From Lachnospiraceae bacterium (GTDB taxonomy: Bacteria > Bacillota > Clostridia > Lachnospirales > Lachnospiraceae), in the NCBI GenBank assembly GCA_017620375.1, contig JAFZQN010000056.1, forward strand, positions 1 to 56,762: 56,762 nt of DNA, written 5' to 3'. Shown piece by piece: positions 34,287 to 42,743 of this stretch. A model generated the notes under the pieces. It worked only from the letters and a program-made list of their open reading frames with translations, was not told where the DNA came from and ran no database searches. The position numbers and the translations under genes are program-made. Numbering within the stretch: the first letter of the stretch is position 1; every line of letters starts with the position of its first letter.

Positions 34287-34301
34287 TGATAAAGATTTTC
34301 A
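34287..34301. promoter_or_regulatory. Fur/Zur-type box 2
   Basis: TGATAAAGATTTTCA matches the 7-1-7 consensus at 12 of 14 defined bases. It starts directly after the -10 element and covers the expected transcription start. Confidence 0.65.
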
Positions 34302-34319
34302 AATTGGCGGAGGTGCATT

Positions 34320-34739
34320 TTGGAAAAAAGATCGGTATATAAAACAAAACAGAGGGAGAAGCTGCTTAATTACCTTGAGGGGGCAAAAGGAAAGCATATC
34401 ACTGTAGCGGATGCATGTGAGTTTTTCCGTGCGCAGGGCGAGACCATAGGCCAGGCTACGGTGTACCGTCAGTTGGAAAAACTGGTAGATGAAGGTATAG
34501 TCAATAAATACATAATAGATACGAACAGTCCGGCTTGTTTTGAATATACCGGAGGAGCGCATTGTTCGGAAGAGACATGCTTCCATTGCAAATGTGAGAA
34601 GTGCGGGAAGCTGATACATATGCACTGCGATGAGTTAAATGAGCTGGAGTCGCATCTGTACGAACATCATCAGTTCCGTATGGATCCGAAGAGGACGGTA
34701 TTTTACGGTATATGTGATGATTGCCAGGCGGGGCAGTGA
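34320..34739 (+). CDS. zur: Fur-family repressor, probably Zur
   Basis: 139 residues from a TTG start at 34320, with GGCGGAGG seven bases upstream. The winged helix (about 1-75) has ITVADACEFFRAQGETIGQATVYRQLEKLVDEG. The dimerisation part has the two Cys pairs CEKCG and CDDCQ that hold a structural zinc, and a His/Cys-rich regulatory site (HCSEETCFHCK). Because it is encoded with znuC and znuB between Fur-type boxes, zinc is the likely effector; iron or peroxide sensing is less likely. It should repress its own operon and the divergent znuA operon when zinc is plentiful. Confidence 0.88.
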   Translation: MEKRSVYKTKQREKLLNYLEGAKGKHITVADACEFFRAQGETIGQATVYRQLEKLVDEGIVNKYIIDTNSPACFEYTGGAHCSEETCFHCKCEKCGKLIHMHCDELNELESHLYEHHQFRMDPKRTVFYGICDDCQAGQ

Positions 34740-34774
34740 TATTTACACCCAAAAAAGAAAGAGGTTTTAGATAA

Positions 34775-35494
34775 ATGTCGTTTATTACGGTAAAAAATCT
34801 TGAGGTCGGATATGAAAAAAAGACCATAACCGACCCGATAAGCTTTAAGGTGGACAAACAGGATTATCTGTGCATAGTGGGAGAAAACGGTGCCGGAAAA
34901 AGCACATTGATGAAGACACTTCTCGGTCTGATAAAGCCTGTGGCCGGTGAGATAGAATTCGGTGACGGATTAAAGGCTAATGAGATAGGATATCTTCCTC
35001 AGCAGACGGTAGTACAGCGGGATTTCCCTGCATCGGTAAAGGAAATAGTACTTTCGGGATGCCAGGCGAGAGCAGGTCTTCGTCCTTTCTATAATAAAGA
35101 GGAAAAGAAACTGGCCGAAGAAAATATGGAAAGAATGGGTATAAGCTCACTTGCCGACAGCTGTTACAGGGAACTGTCCGGAGGACAGCAGCAGAGAGTA
35201 CTTTTAGCCAGGGCATTATGTGCCACGAGAAAAGTCCTGTTGCTTGACGAGCCCGTATCCGGGCTTGATCCGAAGGTGACAGCCGATATGTATGAGCTGA
35301 TAAACGGACTTAACCGCGAAGGCATCACGATCATCATGATCTCGCACGATATAGCGGCTGCTGTCAGATACGCTACCCACATCCTTCATATCGGAGCCAA
35401 TCTGTTCTACGGCAGCAGGGAAGAGTATATGGAGAGTGATGAAGGCAGATTCTTTTTAAAGAGTCAGGAGGGCGGAAGAAAAAATGTTAGATAA
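34775..35494 (+). CDS. znuC: Zinc ABC transporter ATP-binding protein
   Basis: 239 residues. The ATPase of the zinc importer, cytoplasmic. Walker A is GENGAGKSTLMKTLLG. The Q-loop region is GYLPQQTVVQ. The signature is LSGGQQQRVLLARAL, with Walker B LLLDEPVSGLD and the switch histidine in ISHDIAAAV. The stop overlaps the start of znuB by eleven bases, so it is coupled to the membrane subunit. Confidence 0.92.
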   Translation: MSFITVKNLEVGYEKKTITDPISFKVDKQDYLCIVGENGAGKSTLMKTLLGLIKPVAGEIEFGDGLKANEIGYLPQQTVVQRDFPASVKEIVLSGCQARAGLRPFYNKEEKKLAEENMERMGISSLADSCYRELSGGQQQRVLLARALCATRKVLLLDEPVSGLDPKVTADMYELINGLNREGITIIMISHDIAAAVRYATHILHIGANLFYGSREEYMESDEGRFFLKSQEGGRKNVR

Positions 35495-36323
35495 GCTGAT
35501 AACATATCTGCAGCATCCGTTTGTCATGAATGCCCTGATAGTGGGAGTGCTGATATCACTGTGCTCCTCGTTGTTCGGTGTGACACTGGTGCTTAAAAGA
35601 TATTCATTCATAGGAGACGGATTATCACATGTAGCATTTGGAGCTATGGCGATAGCCACGGTGATGAATCTCACAAACAATATGCTGCTGATACTGCCTG
35701 TGACGGTCATCTGTGCGGTATTGTTACTCAAGACAGGTCAGAATACCAAGATAAAGGGTGATGCGGCGATAGCCATGATATCGGTCGGAGCCCTGGCTCT
35801 GGGATATCTGATAATGAATGTTTTTTCCACATCTGCGAATGTATCGGGAGATGTATGCAGTACCTTGTTTGGTTCCACATCCATACTTACGCTTGGCAGT
35901 ACGGAAGTGGTACTTTGCATAATACTTTCGATCGTCGTGATCACTATCTTTATACTGTTTTATAATAAGATATTTGCGGTTACTTTTGATGAAAGCTTCT
36001 CAAAAGCCTCGGGAGTAAGGACAAACGCCTACAATTTCCTGATCGCGGTGGTGATAGCTGTGATCATAGTCTTGGCTATGAACCTGGTAGGATCACTGCT
36101 CATTTCGGCACTTATCATATTCCCGGCGCTTTCAGCCATGAGAATATTTCAAAGCTTTAAAAAGGTAACAGTTTTCTCTGCTATATTTGCTGTGGTATGC
36201 GCTGTCCTAGGACTTGTCATCTCCATAATGACAGGCACTCCTGTAGGCTCCACCATAGTAGCAACGGACGCAGCAGCGTTCTTGATCTGCTGCATAACCG
36301 GCAGCATCATAAAGCGTCGGTAG
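35484..36323 (+). CDS. znuB: Zinc ABC transporter membrane protein
   Basis: 279 residues of the ABC-3 permease family with about eight membrane segments. Typical parts are LVLKRYSFIGDGLSHVAFGA near the N-terminus, then DAAIAMISVGALALGYL and NLVGSLLISALIIFPALSA, which matches the family's conserved ALI-PAL region. It forms the zinc channel with ZnuC. The gene ends the operon, before an intrinsic terminator. Confidence 0.92.
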   Translation: MLDKLITYLQHPFVMNALIVGVLISLCSSLFGVTLVLKRYSFIGDGLSHVAFGAMAIATVMNLTNNMLLILPVTVICAVLLLKTGQNTKIKGDAAIAMISVGALALGYLIMNVFSTSANVSGDVCSTLFGSTSILTLGSTEVVLCIILSIVVITIFILFYNKIFAVTFDESFSKASGVRTNAYNFLIAVVIAVIIVLAMNLVGSLLISALIIFPALSAMRIFQSFKKVTVFSAIFAVVCAVLGLVISIMTGTPVGSTIVATDAAAFLICCITGSIIKRR

Positions 36324-36337
36324 GTAAATCAATCACC

Positions 36338-36385
36338 GGGACGGTTCTCTGATTGGAATCGATCAGAGGTCCGTCTATTTTTTTT
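36338..36385 (+). terminator. Intrinsic terminator of the zinc operon
   Basis: The stem GACGGTTCTCTGAT / ATCAGAGGTCCGTC with a small bulge is followed by TATTTTTTTT. Its first part, ATCACCGGGACGGTTCT (36332-36348), recurs at 38198. Confidence 0.8.
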
Positions 36386-36459
36386 GAAACCAAATAAACT
36401 ATTTTGCGATATATATAGTAGAGGATCCTTAAAGAGAACATACAAGAGGGGAGGATAAA

Positions 36460-37020
36460 ATGTCGGATGAAGAGATAATAGATCTGTATCTGAAAAGGGA
36501 TGAGCATGCTATTTCAGCTACGAAGGATAAGTATCATAATTACCTGTATAAGATTGCTTATCAGATATTAGGAAGCCATGAAGATGCAGAAGAGTGCCTG
36601 AACGACACATATTTATCCGTGTGGAATTCCGAAACACTGGACCGTGAGAGCAGTTTGATGGCGTTCCTTATAAAACTCACAAGAAGGACATGTATAGATG
36701 TCTTAAGAAAAAGAAACAGTCAGAAGAGGATTCCTTCAGAATGTGTTACATCTATTGATGAACTGGCAGATTCCATATCAGGCGGATATTCCCCGGAAAA
36801 GGTGTATGACAGTAAGCTGTTGAATATCGCGATAGGAAAGTTTGTGAGTACTCTGCCGCATATTCAGAGAAATCTGTTTATAGGCAGATATTATTACTTT
36901 GATCCTTTAAAGGATGTTGCGGAATATAACGGGATAACTGAGAGTAAAGCGAAAAGTATGTTGTTCAGGATCAGAAAAAAACTAAAAAAGTATCTTGTGA
37001 AGGAGGGTTTTGAATTATGA
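36460..37020 (+). CDS. ECF-type RNA polymerase sigma factor
   Basis: 186 residues. Region 2 has AYQILGSHEDAEECLNDTYL (about 34-53) and a typical following TRRTCIDVLRKR. Region 4 has a helix-turn-helix of the form PLKDVAEYNGITESKAKSMLFRIRKKLKKYL near the C-terminus. The ATG at 36460 is preceded by AGAGGGGAGG. The four-base overlap with the following DUF4179-like gene indicates a sigma/anti-sigma pair. Target genes are unknown. Confidence 0.88.
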   Translation: MSDEEIIDLYLKRDEHAISATKDKYHNYLYKIAYQILGSHEDAEECLNDTYLSVWNSETLDRESSLMAFLIKLTRRTCIDVLRKRNSQKRIPSECVTSIDELADSISGGYSPEKVYDSKLLNIAIGKFVSTLPHIQRNLFIGRYYYFDPLKDVAEYNGITESKAKSMLFRIRKKLKKYLVKEGFEL

Positions 37021-38165
37021 AAAAAGAGGATTTAATGGAGCTTTCGGAAACAATAGATGAAAGCTATATTGAAGAAGTGGGGAAAATACGTATGGATAAT
37101 GGTGTAAACAAACAGGAAGAAAAAAGAGCAAGTATTATCAGTATAGATAAAGAGAGTAAGCGTGGATTATCAAAAGCTGCTGTTGCTGCTATCGTATTTG
37201 CCTGTGTACTGGTTCTCGGAGGAGGTGCTGTTTGGGCGATGACAAACTCTGCGCTTAAGGATTTCTTCTTTAAGAACAGTGATGAACAATTTGAAAAGGT
37301 TTATACAGAAGTTGGAACCACCTTTGAAATAGGAAATATGAATGTTGTGTATGAAGGCTCTATATATGATAAAGCGGTAGAGAGCGGTTATCTGAGCTTC
37401 AATTTCTATGATAAGGAAGGTAATCCTCTGGATATACAGGCAAAAGGTACAGATATTGATTGCTCCTATACCAGTGCAGGCCTTGGCAGGCATTCGCTTT
37501 CAACAGGATTTGCCGTGGGTGATGATGAGTTTCACCTGATTTTCATGAATCTGCAATCTGTTAGTACCGTAAGGGAGAATAACAATTATTTAATAAGATT
37601 TAACAGAGCTACTGTAGATGGAGATGATTATTTTACAAACCTGGAATTCAGATTCCTTGTACTAAATAAAGATCAGTTCAACAGTATTAAGGAAGAGGCA
37701 GGCCAATTAGACAGCAATGCTCTTATGACATTTACTTACGATCCTGAAGCAGATAGGGCTATACCGAATTATGATCGGGATTCCATGCAGCCTGAGATTG
37801 TTGAAATACTTGAGAAGTATAATCCTTATGAAGTACAAAGTATTGATGCTCCGGCACAGGAATTCATGATAGGAAATGTAAAGATTGTTGTAGGCAGGAC
37901 AGATATTTTAATAGCTTATAATGAAAATGAAATTGATCTTGACGCCTTTACATTAATAAGGGAAAACGGAGAGAGAATAGAGTTTACAAGAAAAACCGGC
38001 AGCATGTTCAGCACATGGACAATCTCCGGCATGGATAAAAAAGCAAATATGGGCGGCGGAAGCGGAAATGACGACGGTTCGCGTAAACTGACCTATAACT
38101 TCGGCTTTGTTCTTGGAGATGATGAAAAAGTAAAGATTGAAACCAATGGCAAGGTGTATGAATAG
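37017..38165 (+). CDS. DUF4179-like membrane protein, putative anti-sigma factor
   Basis: 382 residues. The N-terminal cytoplasmic part (about 1-50) would hold the sigma factor. A single membrane segment follows (AAVAAIVFACVLVLGGGAVWAM, about 58-79). The outer domain (about 80-380) is beta-rich and has the DUF4179 pattern near LKDFFF and VYEGSIYDKAVESGYLSF. It is encoded downstream of, and overlapping, the sigma factor, as is common for such pairs. No protease site is obvious. Outer signals are unknown. Confidence 0.8.
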   Translation: MKKEDLMELSETIDESYIEEVGKIRMDNGVNKQEEKRASIISIDKESKRGLSKAAVAAIVFACVLVLGGGAVWAMTNSALKDFFFKNSDEQFEKVYTEVGTTFEIGNMNVVYEGSIYDKAVESGYLSFNFYDKEGNPLDIQAKGTDIDCSYTSAGLGRHSLSTGFAVGDDEFHLIFMNLQSVSTVRENNNYLIRFNRATVDGDDYFTNLEFRFLVLNKDQFNSIKEEAGQLDSNALMTFTYDPEADRAIPNYDRDSMQPEIVEILEKYNPYEVQSIDAPAQEFMIGNVKIVVGRTDILIAYNENEIDLDAFTLIRENGERIEFTRKTGSMFSTWTISGMDKKANMGGGSGNDDGSRKLTYNFGFVLGDDEKVKIETNGKVYE

Positions 38166-38203
38166 GATTGAAATAGAATATCTTAAATAATTTTGTGATC
38201 ACC

Positions 38204-38252
38204 GGGACGGTTCTACAGTTGAAAACTTAGAACCATCCCATTTTTTTTTTTT
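38204..38252 (+). terminator. Intrinsic terminator of the sigma/anti-sigma operon
   Basis: The stem GGGACGGTTCTA / TAGAACCATCCC is followed by twelve T residues. Confidence 0.85.
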
Positions 38253-38271
38253 AACAATAAAAAAAAAGCTA

Positions 38272-38300
38272 TTGACATCTTGGTCTATATGTGATAGATT
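38272..38300 (+). promoter_or_regulatory. Promoter of the BlaI/M56 operon
   Basis: TTGACA (38272-38277), 17 bases and TAGATT (38295-38300). The first operator overlaps its spacer and -10 element. Confidence 0.7.
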
Positions 38301-38360
38301 AAAACCATGGCCAGTCTATTGACTATAGATTGAGACTGCAGCCGGTCTATAGTTAGTAGA
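38284..38360. promoter_or_regulatory. Three phased BlaI-type operators (TCTA-N7-TAGA)
   Basis: TCTATATGTGATAGA at 38284-38298, TCTATTGACTATAGA at 38315-38329 and TCTATAGTTAGTAGA at 38346-38360. All three are 15-bp dyads with TCTA/TAGA ends and are spaced exactly 31 bases apart, about three helical turns. They lie directly before a BlaI-type repressor gene. Confidence 0.8.
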
Positions 38361-38406
38361 TTAAAAGAAAAATCCTAAAAGGTTAACCGGAAAGGAAATA
38401 TGGAAA

Positions 38407-38760
38407 ATGACAAATGTTAACTTAGGTGCGGTAGAAGAGAAGTTTGCTGATATCATATGGGAAAATGAGCCCTTGCATTCAAGGGACCTCGTCAGACTGT
38501 GCGATGAACAGCTCGACTGGAGAAAATCTACCACTTATACGGTATTAAAGAAGCTGTGCGACAGGGGGATATTCCAGAATGATAATGGGATGGTAAGCTC
38601 TAGGATATCAAAGGAGAAATTTATAAATATGCAGAGCACTCAGTTTGTGGAGAAAACCTTTAAGGGGTCGCTTCCTGCTTTCATAGCTGCCTTTACATCC
38701 GAAAACAAACTAAGCGAAAAGGATATTGAAGAGATCAAGAAAATGATAGGGGGTATCTGA
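38407..38760 (+). CDS. BlaI/MecI-family repressor (chromosomal pair)
   Basis: 117 residues. The winged helix (about 1-75) contains ADIIWENEPLHSRDLVRLCDEQ and WRKSTTYTVLKKLCDRG, matching BlaI and MecI. The C-terminal part (about 75-117) should give the dimer and contains the stretch that is cut by the partner protease in other systems. It is encoded one base upstream of the M56 gene. It should bind the three operators at 38284-38360 and control its own operon. Confidence 0.9.
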   Translation: MTNVNLGAVEEKFADIIWENEPLHSRDLVRLCDEQLDWRKSTTYTVLKKLCDRGIFQNDNGMVSSRISKEKFINMQSTQFVEKTFKGSLPAFIAAFTSENKLSEKDIEEIKKMIGGI

Positions 38761-38761
38761 T

Positions 38762-40597
38762 ATGGCAGATGTCTTTATGACAGTACTGAATATGAGTATA
38801 AGTGCCTGCGTGCTGATATGCCTTATCCTGCTCTTAAGAGCTGCTTCGGGAAAGGCTCCGAAGCGGATGCGCTGTTGTCTGTGGATACTTGTAGCTTTCC
38901 GCCTGATATGCCCGTTTGTTTTTGAAAGTGATATGAGCATCATACCGAAAAGCTGGCATGTTTCACTTACAGAAAAAAACAATGAGACGGTTTATGATGA
39001 GCCTGCATATTATGAACCGGGCGTTGCTTTGGAAAATGAGATTGATTCGGAAGATGAAGTAATCTCGGTACCGGATGTTATCCCGGCTATGCAAAGCGTT
39101 TCAGAAAATGTCAAAGCCCAAGAAGAGGATGCAGAAAGTTCTGACACCGAACCCGGTATCGCAGATGCTGTAAAACCTGCCTCAGATCACGTTTCCGGAT
39201 CAGAGCCTGCGTCTGCCCATAGGCTTAGTATGATACTTACTATTGTATGGCTTATCGGGCTGTGTGGCATGCTTGGGTATTATATTGTTAGCAGCATCAG
39301 TTTAAAGAAAAAACTTAAGACTGCTGTTCCGATACGTGTATTTGAAGAACAGCATGATATTGGATCAAAAAATAATATATATGTATCGGATGAAGTGAAA
39401 ACACCGTTTATACTTGGTATTATAAGGCCTAAGATATATCTTCCTTCTTCACTTGATATCAGAACTATGGAAAATGTTCTGGCTCATGAAAAAAAGCATT
39501 TGCACAGAAGGGATAACATATGGAAACTCTTAGGGTTTATGGTACTTTCTGTTCATTGGTTTAATCCGCTTGTATGGCTGTCATACTTTCTGTTTATCGG
39601 TGATGTTGAAGCAGCTTGTGACGAGGCTGTCATAAGCAACAAAACATCGGAAGAGATAAGAGAATATGCCACTGCATTACTTGAATGCAGCATACATAAG
39701 GAAAATCCGGTGTTTTGCTCACTTGCATTCGGGGAGGTTTCAGTGAAAAGAAGAATAAAGGATATAAGTGAGTATAAGAAACCCAGATTAAAAATTGGTA
39801 TAGCTTTAATAGTTATCGCAGCAATGATCACGGCATGTACCATGTCTGAGCCAACGGAAAGTGTTGACAATGCAGGGCAGGACCCTTCACAGACTGTGCT
39901 TGTAGCTAATGATGAACAGACTGGCGAACCCCAGATGGTGGTAGGTACAAAAGGTAATGATGACCAAGCTGGAGCACCCCAGATGGTGGTAGGTACAAAA
40001 GGTTATGATGAACAGACCGGCGAACCTCAGATAGTAGTAGGTACAAAACCGGCAGATGAATCAGAAAAGGTGCCGGAGGATAGCATATATAAAGCCATCC
40101 TGTATGGTGATGCCGAGTTTTATTGTTATGACAGCGGCACTTTACAAACGGTTACTATAAACGATGTACCGGCCTTGTTTAACAGCGATCCGTATTCAAG
40201 GATATACGAATATGCCGTTGTAGACCTTGACAGAGACGGGAATGATGAGGTGGTCCTGAATATAATTGCTACAGCAGGAGACGCGGGAGGCAAGCTGATA
40301 CTGCATCAGATAGACGATAAAGTATATGGCTACAAAACAGATTATAAGAGACTGCAATCCCTTAAAAAAGACGGTACATATGAGTTCCAGGGGTGGAGTC
40401 TGACATGGGATGGATTCGCACAGATCGCCGGGTTTGATGAATATAAGTTTACTGAAGATGTGTTCACCTACGAATCAGGCTCATATGAGGGAGCGGACAC
40501 ATATGTTGTAGATCATGTTACGTCTACTGAAGGTGCATTTGCCGATGCCAAATCGGCGCAATTTATGAAAACAAATACAGTTTGGAATAAATATTAA
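38762..40597 (+). CDS. BlaR1-like M56 metallopeptidase with repeat linker and outer domain
   Basis: 611 residues. Membrane segments lie near residues 8-27, 40-55, about 160-180 and 350-365. The zinc protease motif is LAHEKKHLHRRD (HExxH), followed by SYFLFIGDVEAACDEAVI, which provides the third ligand. After the last segment, which ends in ITACTM (lipoprotein-like), come three 16-residue repeats around PQMVVGTKG. An outer domain of about 170 residues follows, with a calcium-binding-like VDLDRDGNDEVVL. No penicillin-binding sensor is seen, so the signal differs from beta-lactams. It should cleave the BlaI partner upon an outside signal. Confidence 0.85.
   Translation: MADVFMTVLNMSISACVLICLILLLRAASGKAPKRMRCCLWILVAFRLICPFVFESDMSIIPKSWHVSLTEKNNETVYDEPAYYEPGVALENEIDSEDEVISVPDVIPAMQSVSENVKAQEEDAESSDTEPGIADAVKPASDHVSGSEPASAHRLSMILTIVWLIGLCGMLGYYIVSSISLKKKLKTAVPIRVFEEQHDIGSKNNIYVSDEVKTPFILGIIRPKIYLPSSLDIRTMENVLAHEKKHLHRRDNIWKLLGFMVLSVHWFNPLVWLSYFLFIGDVEAACDEAVISNKTSEEIREYATALLECSIHKENPVFCSLAFGEVSVKRRIKDISEYKKPRLKIGIALIVIAAMITACTMSEPTESVDNAGQDPSQTVLVANDEQTGEPQMVVGTKGNDDQAGAPQMVVGTKGYDEQTGEPQIVVGTKPADESEKVPEDSIYKAILYGDAEFYCYDSGTLQTVTINDVPALFNSDPYSRIYEYAVVDLDRDGNDEVVLNIIATAGDAGGKLILHQIDDKVYGYKTDYKRLQSLKKDGTYEFQGWSLTWDGFAQIAGFDEYKFTEDVFTYESGSYEGADTYVVDHVTSTEGAFADAKSAQFMKTNTVWNKY
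39911..40048 (+). repeat. Tandem 48-bp repeats in the M56 gene
   Basis: Units at 39911-39958, 39959-40006 and 40007-40048 (last one partial) encode the 16-residue pattern DEQTGEPQMVVGTKGN with few changes. It is a short outer linker whose length may vary between strains. Confidence 0.85.
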
Positions 40598-40614
40598 ATA
40601 TAGGAAATCAAGTG

Positions 40615-40643
40615 TTGACAAATTAATCCCCCGATGCTAATAT
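40615..40643 (+). promoter_or_regulatory. Promoter of the metG leader
   Basis: TTGACA (40615-40620), 17 bases and TAATAT (40638-40643). Confidence 0.75.
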
Positions 40644-40649
40644 ATGGCA

Positions 40650-40931
40650 AAGGCTGTGAAGAGAAGAGTAGGCTGTGAATAGCTATACAGAGAACCGGGA
40701 TAGGTGAGAGCCGGTTAGTGAAAAACATCCGAACATGGTCTCGGAGCTGCGTACCGAGGTGAAAACTTAGGCTACGACGGGTGCACCCGTTACAGTGATA
40801 GACTATCGATGGATCATTTCCCGTCCGTAGTTGAAGAGGCTCATACCGTGAGATATGGGTGAATTAGGGTGGTAACACGAAGCTATATGCTCTCGTCCCT
40901 GAATATCATATTCAGAGAGGAGGGCTTTTTT
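40650..40931 (+). promoter_or_regulatory. T-box leader RNA (methionine) with terminator
   Basis: A leader of about 280 bases before metG. The T-box sequence AGGGTGGTAACACG lies at 40866-40879. Stem I includes the ATG in GAACATGGTC (about 40732-40741), which is the likely specifier codon for methionine. The terminator stem at about 40889-40920 ends in AGGGCTTTTTT (40921-40931). Uncharged tRNA-Met should bind here and prevent termination, so that metG is expressed when methionyl-tRNA is short. This fills the whole gap between the M56 gene and metG. Confidence 0.88.
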
Positions 40932-40991
40932 AATTCTACAATTTGTAACTTACAGTTATCACAACATCCAATATCTTAAGGAGGAAATGAA

Positions 40992-42617
40992 ATGAACAGA
41001 AATATTTTGATCGGAGGAGCATGGCCTTATGCCAACGGCTCATTACACATCGGCCATATAGCCGGTTTATTACCCGGAGACGTGCTTGCCAGATATCACA
41101 GAGCGTGTAATGACAAAGTATATTACGTATCGGGAAGTGATTGTCACGGGACACCTGTAGCCCTCAGGGCTAAGACAGAAGGAAAGACACCAAAAGAGAT
41201 AAGTGATAAGTATCACGAAGAGTTTGTAGACTGTTTTAACCGTTTGGGATTCAGCTACGACTGTTATACGAAAACATCGGAAAAGGCACATAAGGATTTC
41301 ATACAGGACTTTCACAGGGAACTTTATAAAAGCAGATTTGTGTATGAAAAAGAGACACCACAGGCATATTGCGAATGCTGTAACACCTTTTTGGCAGACA
41401 GATTTGTGACAGGTATCTGCCCCGAGTGCGGAAAGCCGGCCAGAGGGGATCAGTGTGACCTGTGCGGTGCTGTATTGGACCCGGAAAACCTCAAAGAACC
41501 TATATGTGCTACCTGCAAGAGTCCGGTCACATTCAGATCGTCGACACATCTGTATATCGCTATCTCACAGCTTGAAAAGGAGCTTAAAGAGCTTGTGGAT
41601 AATGAAAAAGGATGGCGCAGGAATGCGGTAGCTTTTACCAACCGGTATATAGATGAAGGATTAAGGGACAGAGCGCCTACAAGAGATCTTGAATGGGGTA
41701 TCCCGGTGCCCAAAGAGGGCTACGAGTCTAAAACCATCTATATCTGGGCTGAAAATGTCCTGGGATATCTGTCGGCTTCAAAAGTGGTGACAGAGAGAAA
41801 CGGTGAGGATTTTGAGGAGCTGTTCGGAGAGAACGCGACACATTACTATGTGCATGGGAAGGACAACATACCTTTCCATACGATCATCCTGCCTGCTCTG
41901 CTTTTAGCGCACGGAAAGGGATATCATCTGCCGGATAAGATAATATCCAGTGAATACCTGACACTTGAAGGAAGAAAGATATCCACCAGCCAGAATTACG
42001 CCATATGGGTGAAGGATCTTTTAGACAAATACGATCCCGATTCGTTAAGGTATTATTTCTTGACCAACGGTCCGGAAAAGAAAGATACCGATTTTTCATG
42101 GTCGGAATATGTAAACAACCATAACGGTGAGCTTTTGGGAGCGTACGGGAATCTCATCAACAGAAGCCTCACGTTTATACATAAGTATTATGATGGTGAG
42201 GTACCTTGCGGCAGCCTGTCAAAGGAGTGGGAGGACACTCTTGCCGAGCTATACGAAGTGACCGGCAGCAGGATAGAAAAGGGCTGCTTCAGGGATGCCA
42301 TAGAAGGGATTTTTGAGGTGGTGAGAAAAGCCAACAAATTCTTTGATGAACAGGAGCCATGGAAGACGAGAACTGCGGATCCCGGATCCTGTAAGGATAC
42401 TTTGTTCCAATGCGTTCAGATCATTGCCAATCTGGCGAATATCCTGGCTCCGTTCCTTCCTTTTTCATCGGATAAGGCATGCGGATGGTTAGGTATAGCA
42501 AAAGAGTGGGGGTTAAGGAAGGTACCTGCCGGATACAGGTTACCGGAGATATCCATTCTCTTTGAGCGCCTGGATAGATCGGTCATAGAAGAAGAGAGAA
42601 AGAGACTCGCCGGTTGA
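40992..42617 (+). CDS. metG: Methionyl-tRNA synthetase
   Basis: 541 residues, class I synthetase. The HIGH-type motif is AWPYANGSLHIGHIAG near the N-terminus. A zinc knuckle of Cys pairs (CPECGK and CDLCG, then CATCK) lies in the connective domain at about 140-180. The KMSKS-type motif reads EGRKISTSQN (KISTS), a variant seen in some bacterial and archaeal-type MetRS. The C-terminal dimer domain found in longer MetG proteins is absent. AAGGAGG lies before ATG 40992. It is controlled by the upstream T-box. Confidence 0.95.
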   Translation: MNRNILIGGAWPYANGSLHIGHIAGLLPGDVLARYHRACNDKVYYVSGSDCHGTPVALRAKTEGKTPKEISDKYHEEFVDCFNRLGFSYDCYTKTSEKAHKDFIQDFHRELYKSRFVYEKETPQAYCECCNTFLADRFVTGICPECGKPARGDQCDLCGAVLDPENLKEPICATCKSPVTFRSSTHLYIAISQLEKELKELVDNEKGWRRNAVAFTNRYIDEGLRDRAPTRDLEWGIPVPKEGYESKTIYIWAENVLGYLSASKVVTERNGEDFEELFGENATHYYVHGKDNIPFHTIILPALLLAHGKGYHLPDKIISSEYLTLEGRKISTSQNYAIWVKDLLDKYDPDSLRYYFLTNGPEKKDTDFSWSEYVNNHNGELLGAYGNLINRSLTFIHKYYDGEVPCGSLSKEWEDTLAELYEVTGSRIEKGCFRDAIEGIFEVVRKANKFFDEQEPWKTRTADPGSCKDTLFQCVQIIANLANILAPFLPFSSDKACGWLGIAKEWGLRKVPAGYRLPEISILFERLDRSVIEEERKRLAG

Positions 42618-42628
42618 TATAAGAAAAA

Positions 42629-42662
42629 CAAAAGGCTTCGGTAATAACCGAAGCCTTTTACA
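42629..42662 (+). terminator. Intrinsic terminator of metG
   Basis: A perfect stem (AAAAGGCTTCGGT / ACCGAAGCCTTTT) is followed by a short T-run. It is the last chromosomal feature before the presumed element. Confidence 0.85.
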
Positions 42663-42666
42663 GTGA

Positions 42667-42690
42667 ACAGGGATAGCAGGATTCGAACCT
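42667..42690 (-). other. tRNA 3'-end fragment, presumed attachment site
   Basis: On the minus strand the 24 bases at 42690-42667 contain GGTTCGAATCCTGC followed by TATCCCTG: the T-loop, the 3' half of the T-stem and the 3' acceptor strand with discriminator of a tRNA. No 5' part follows, so this is a fragment only. Integrases often use tRNA 3' ends, leaving such a copy at the distal end of the element. The intact tRNA would then lie beyond the right edge. The tRNA type could not be assigned. Confidence 0.65.
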
Positions 42691-42743
42691 TGTACACAAG
42701 TGCCTCGAAGCCTTGAAAATAGGGCGTTTTGACGATTTTGAGG

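Noticed and set aside
39911-40048. Possible CRISPR or mobile repeat
   Set aside because: The 48-base units are back to back without spacers and in frame, so they are protein repeats. No CRISPR array was seen in the window.
42661-42710. A complete tRNA gene on the minus strand
   Set aside because: Only the T-loop and 3' acceptor part are present; the 5' half of the T-stem, the anticodon arm and the D-arm are absent.
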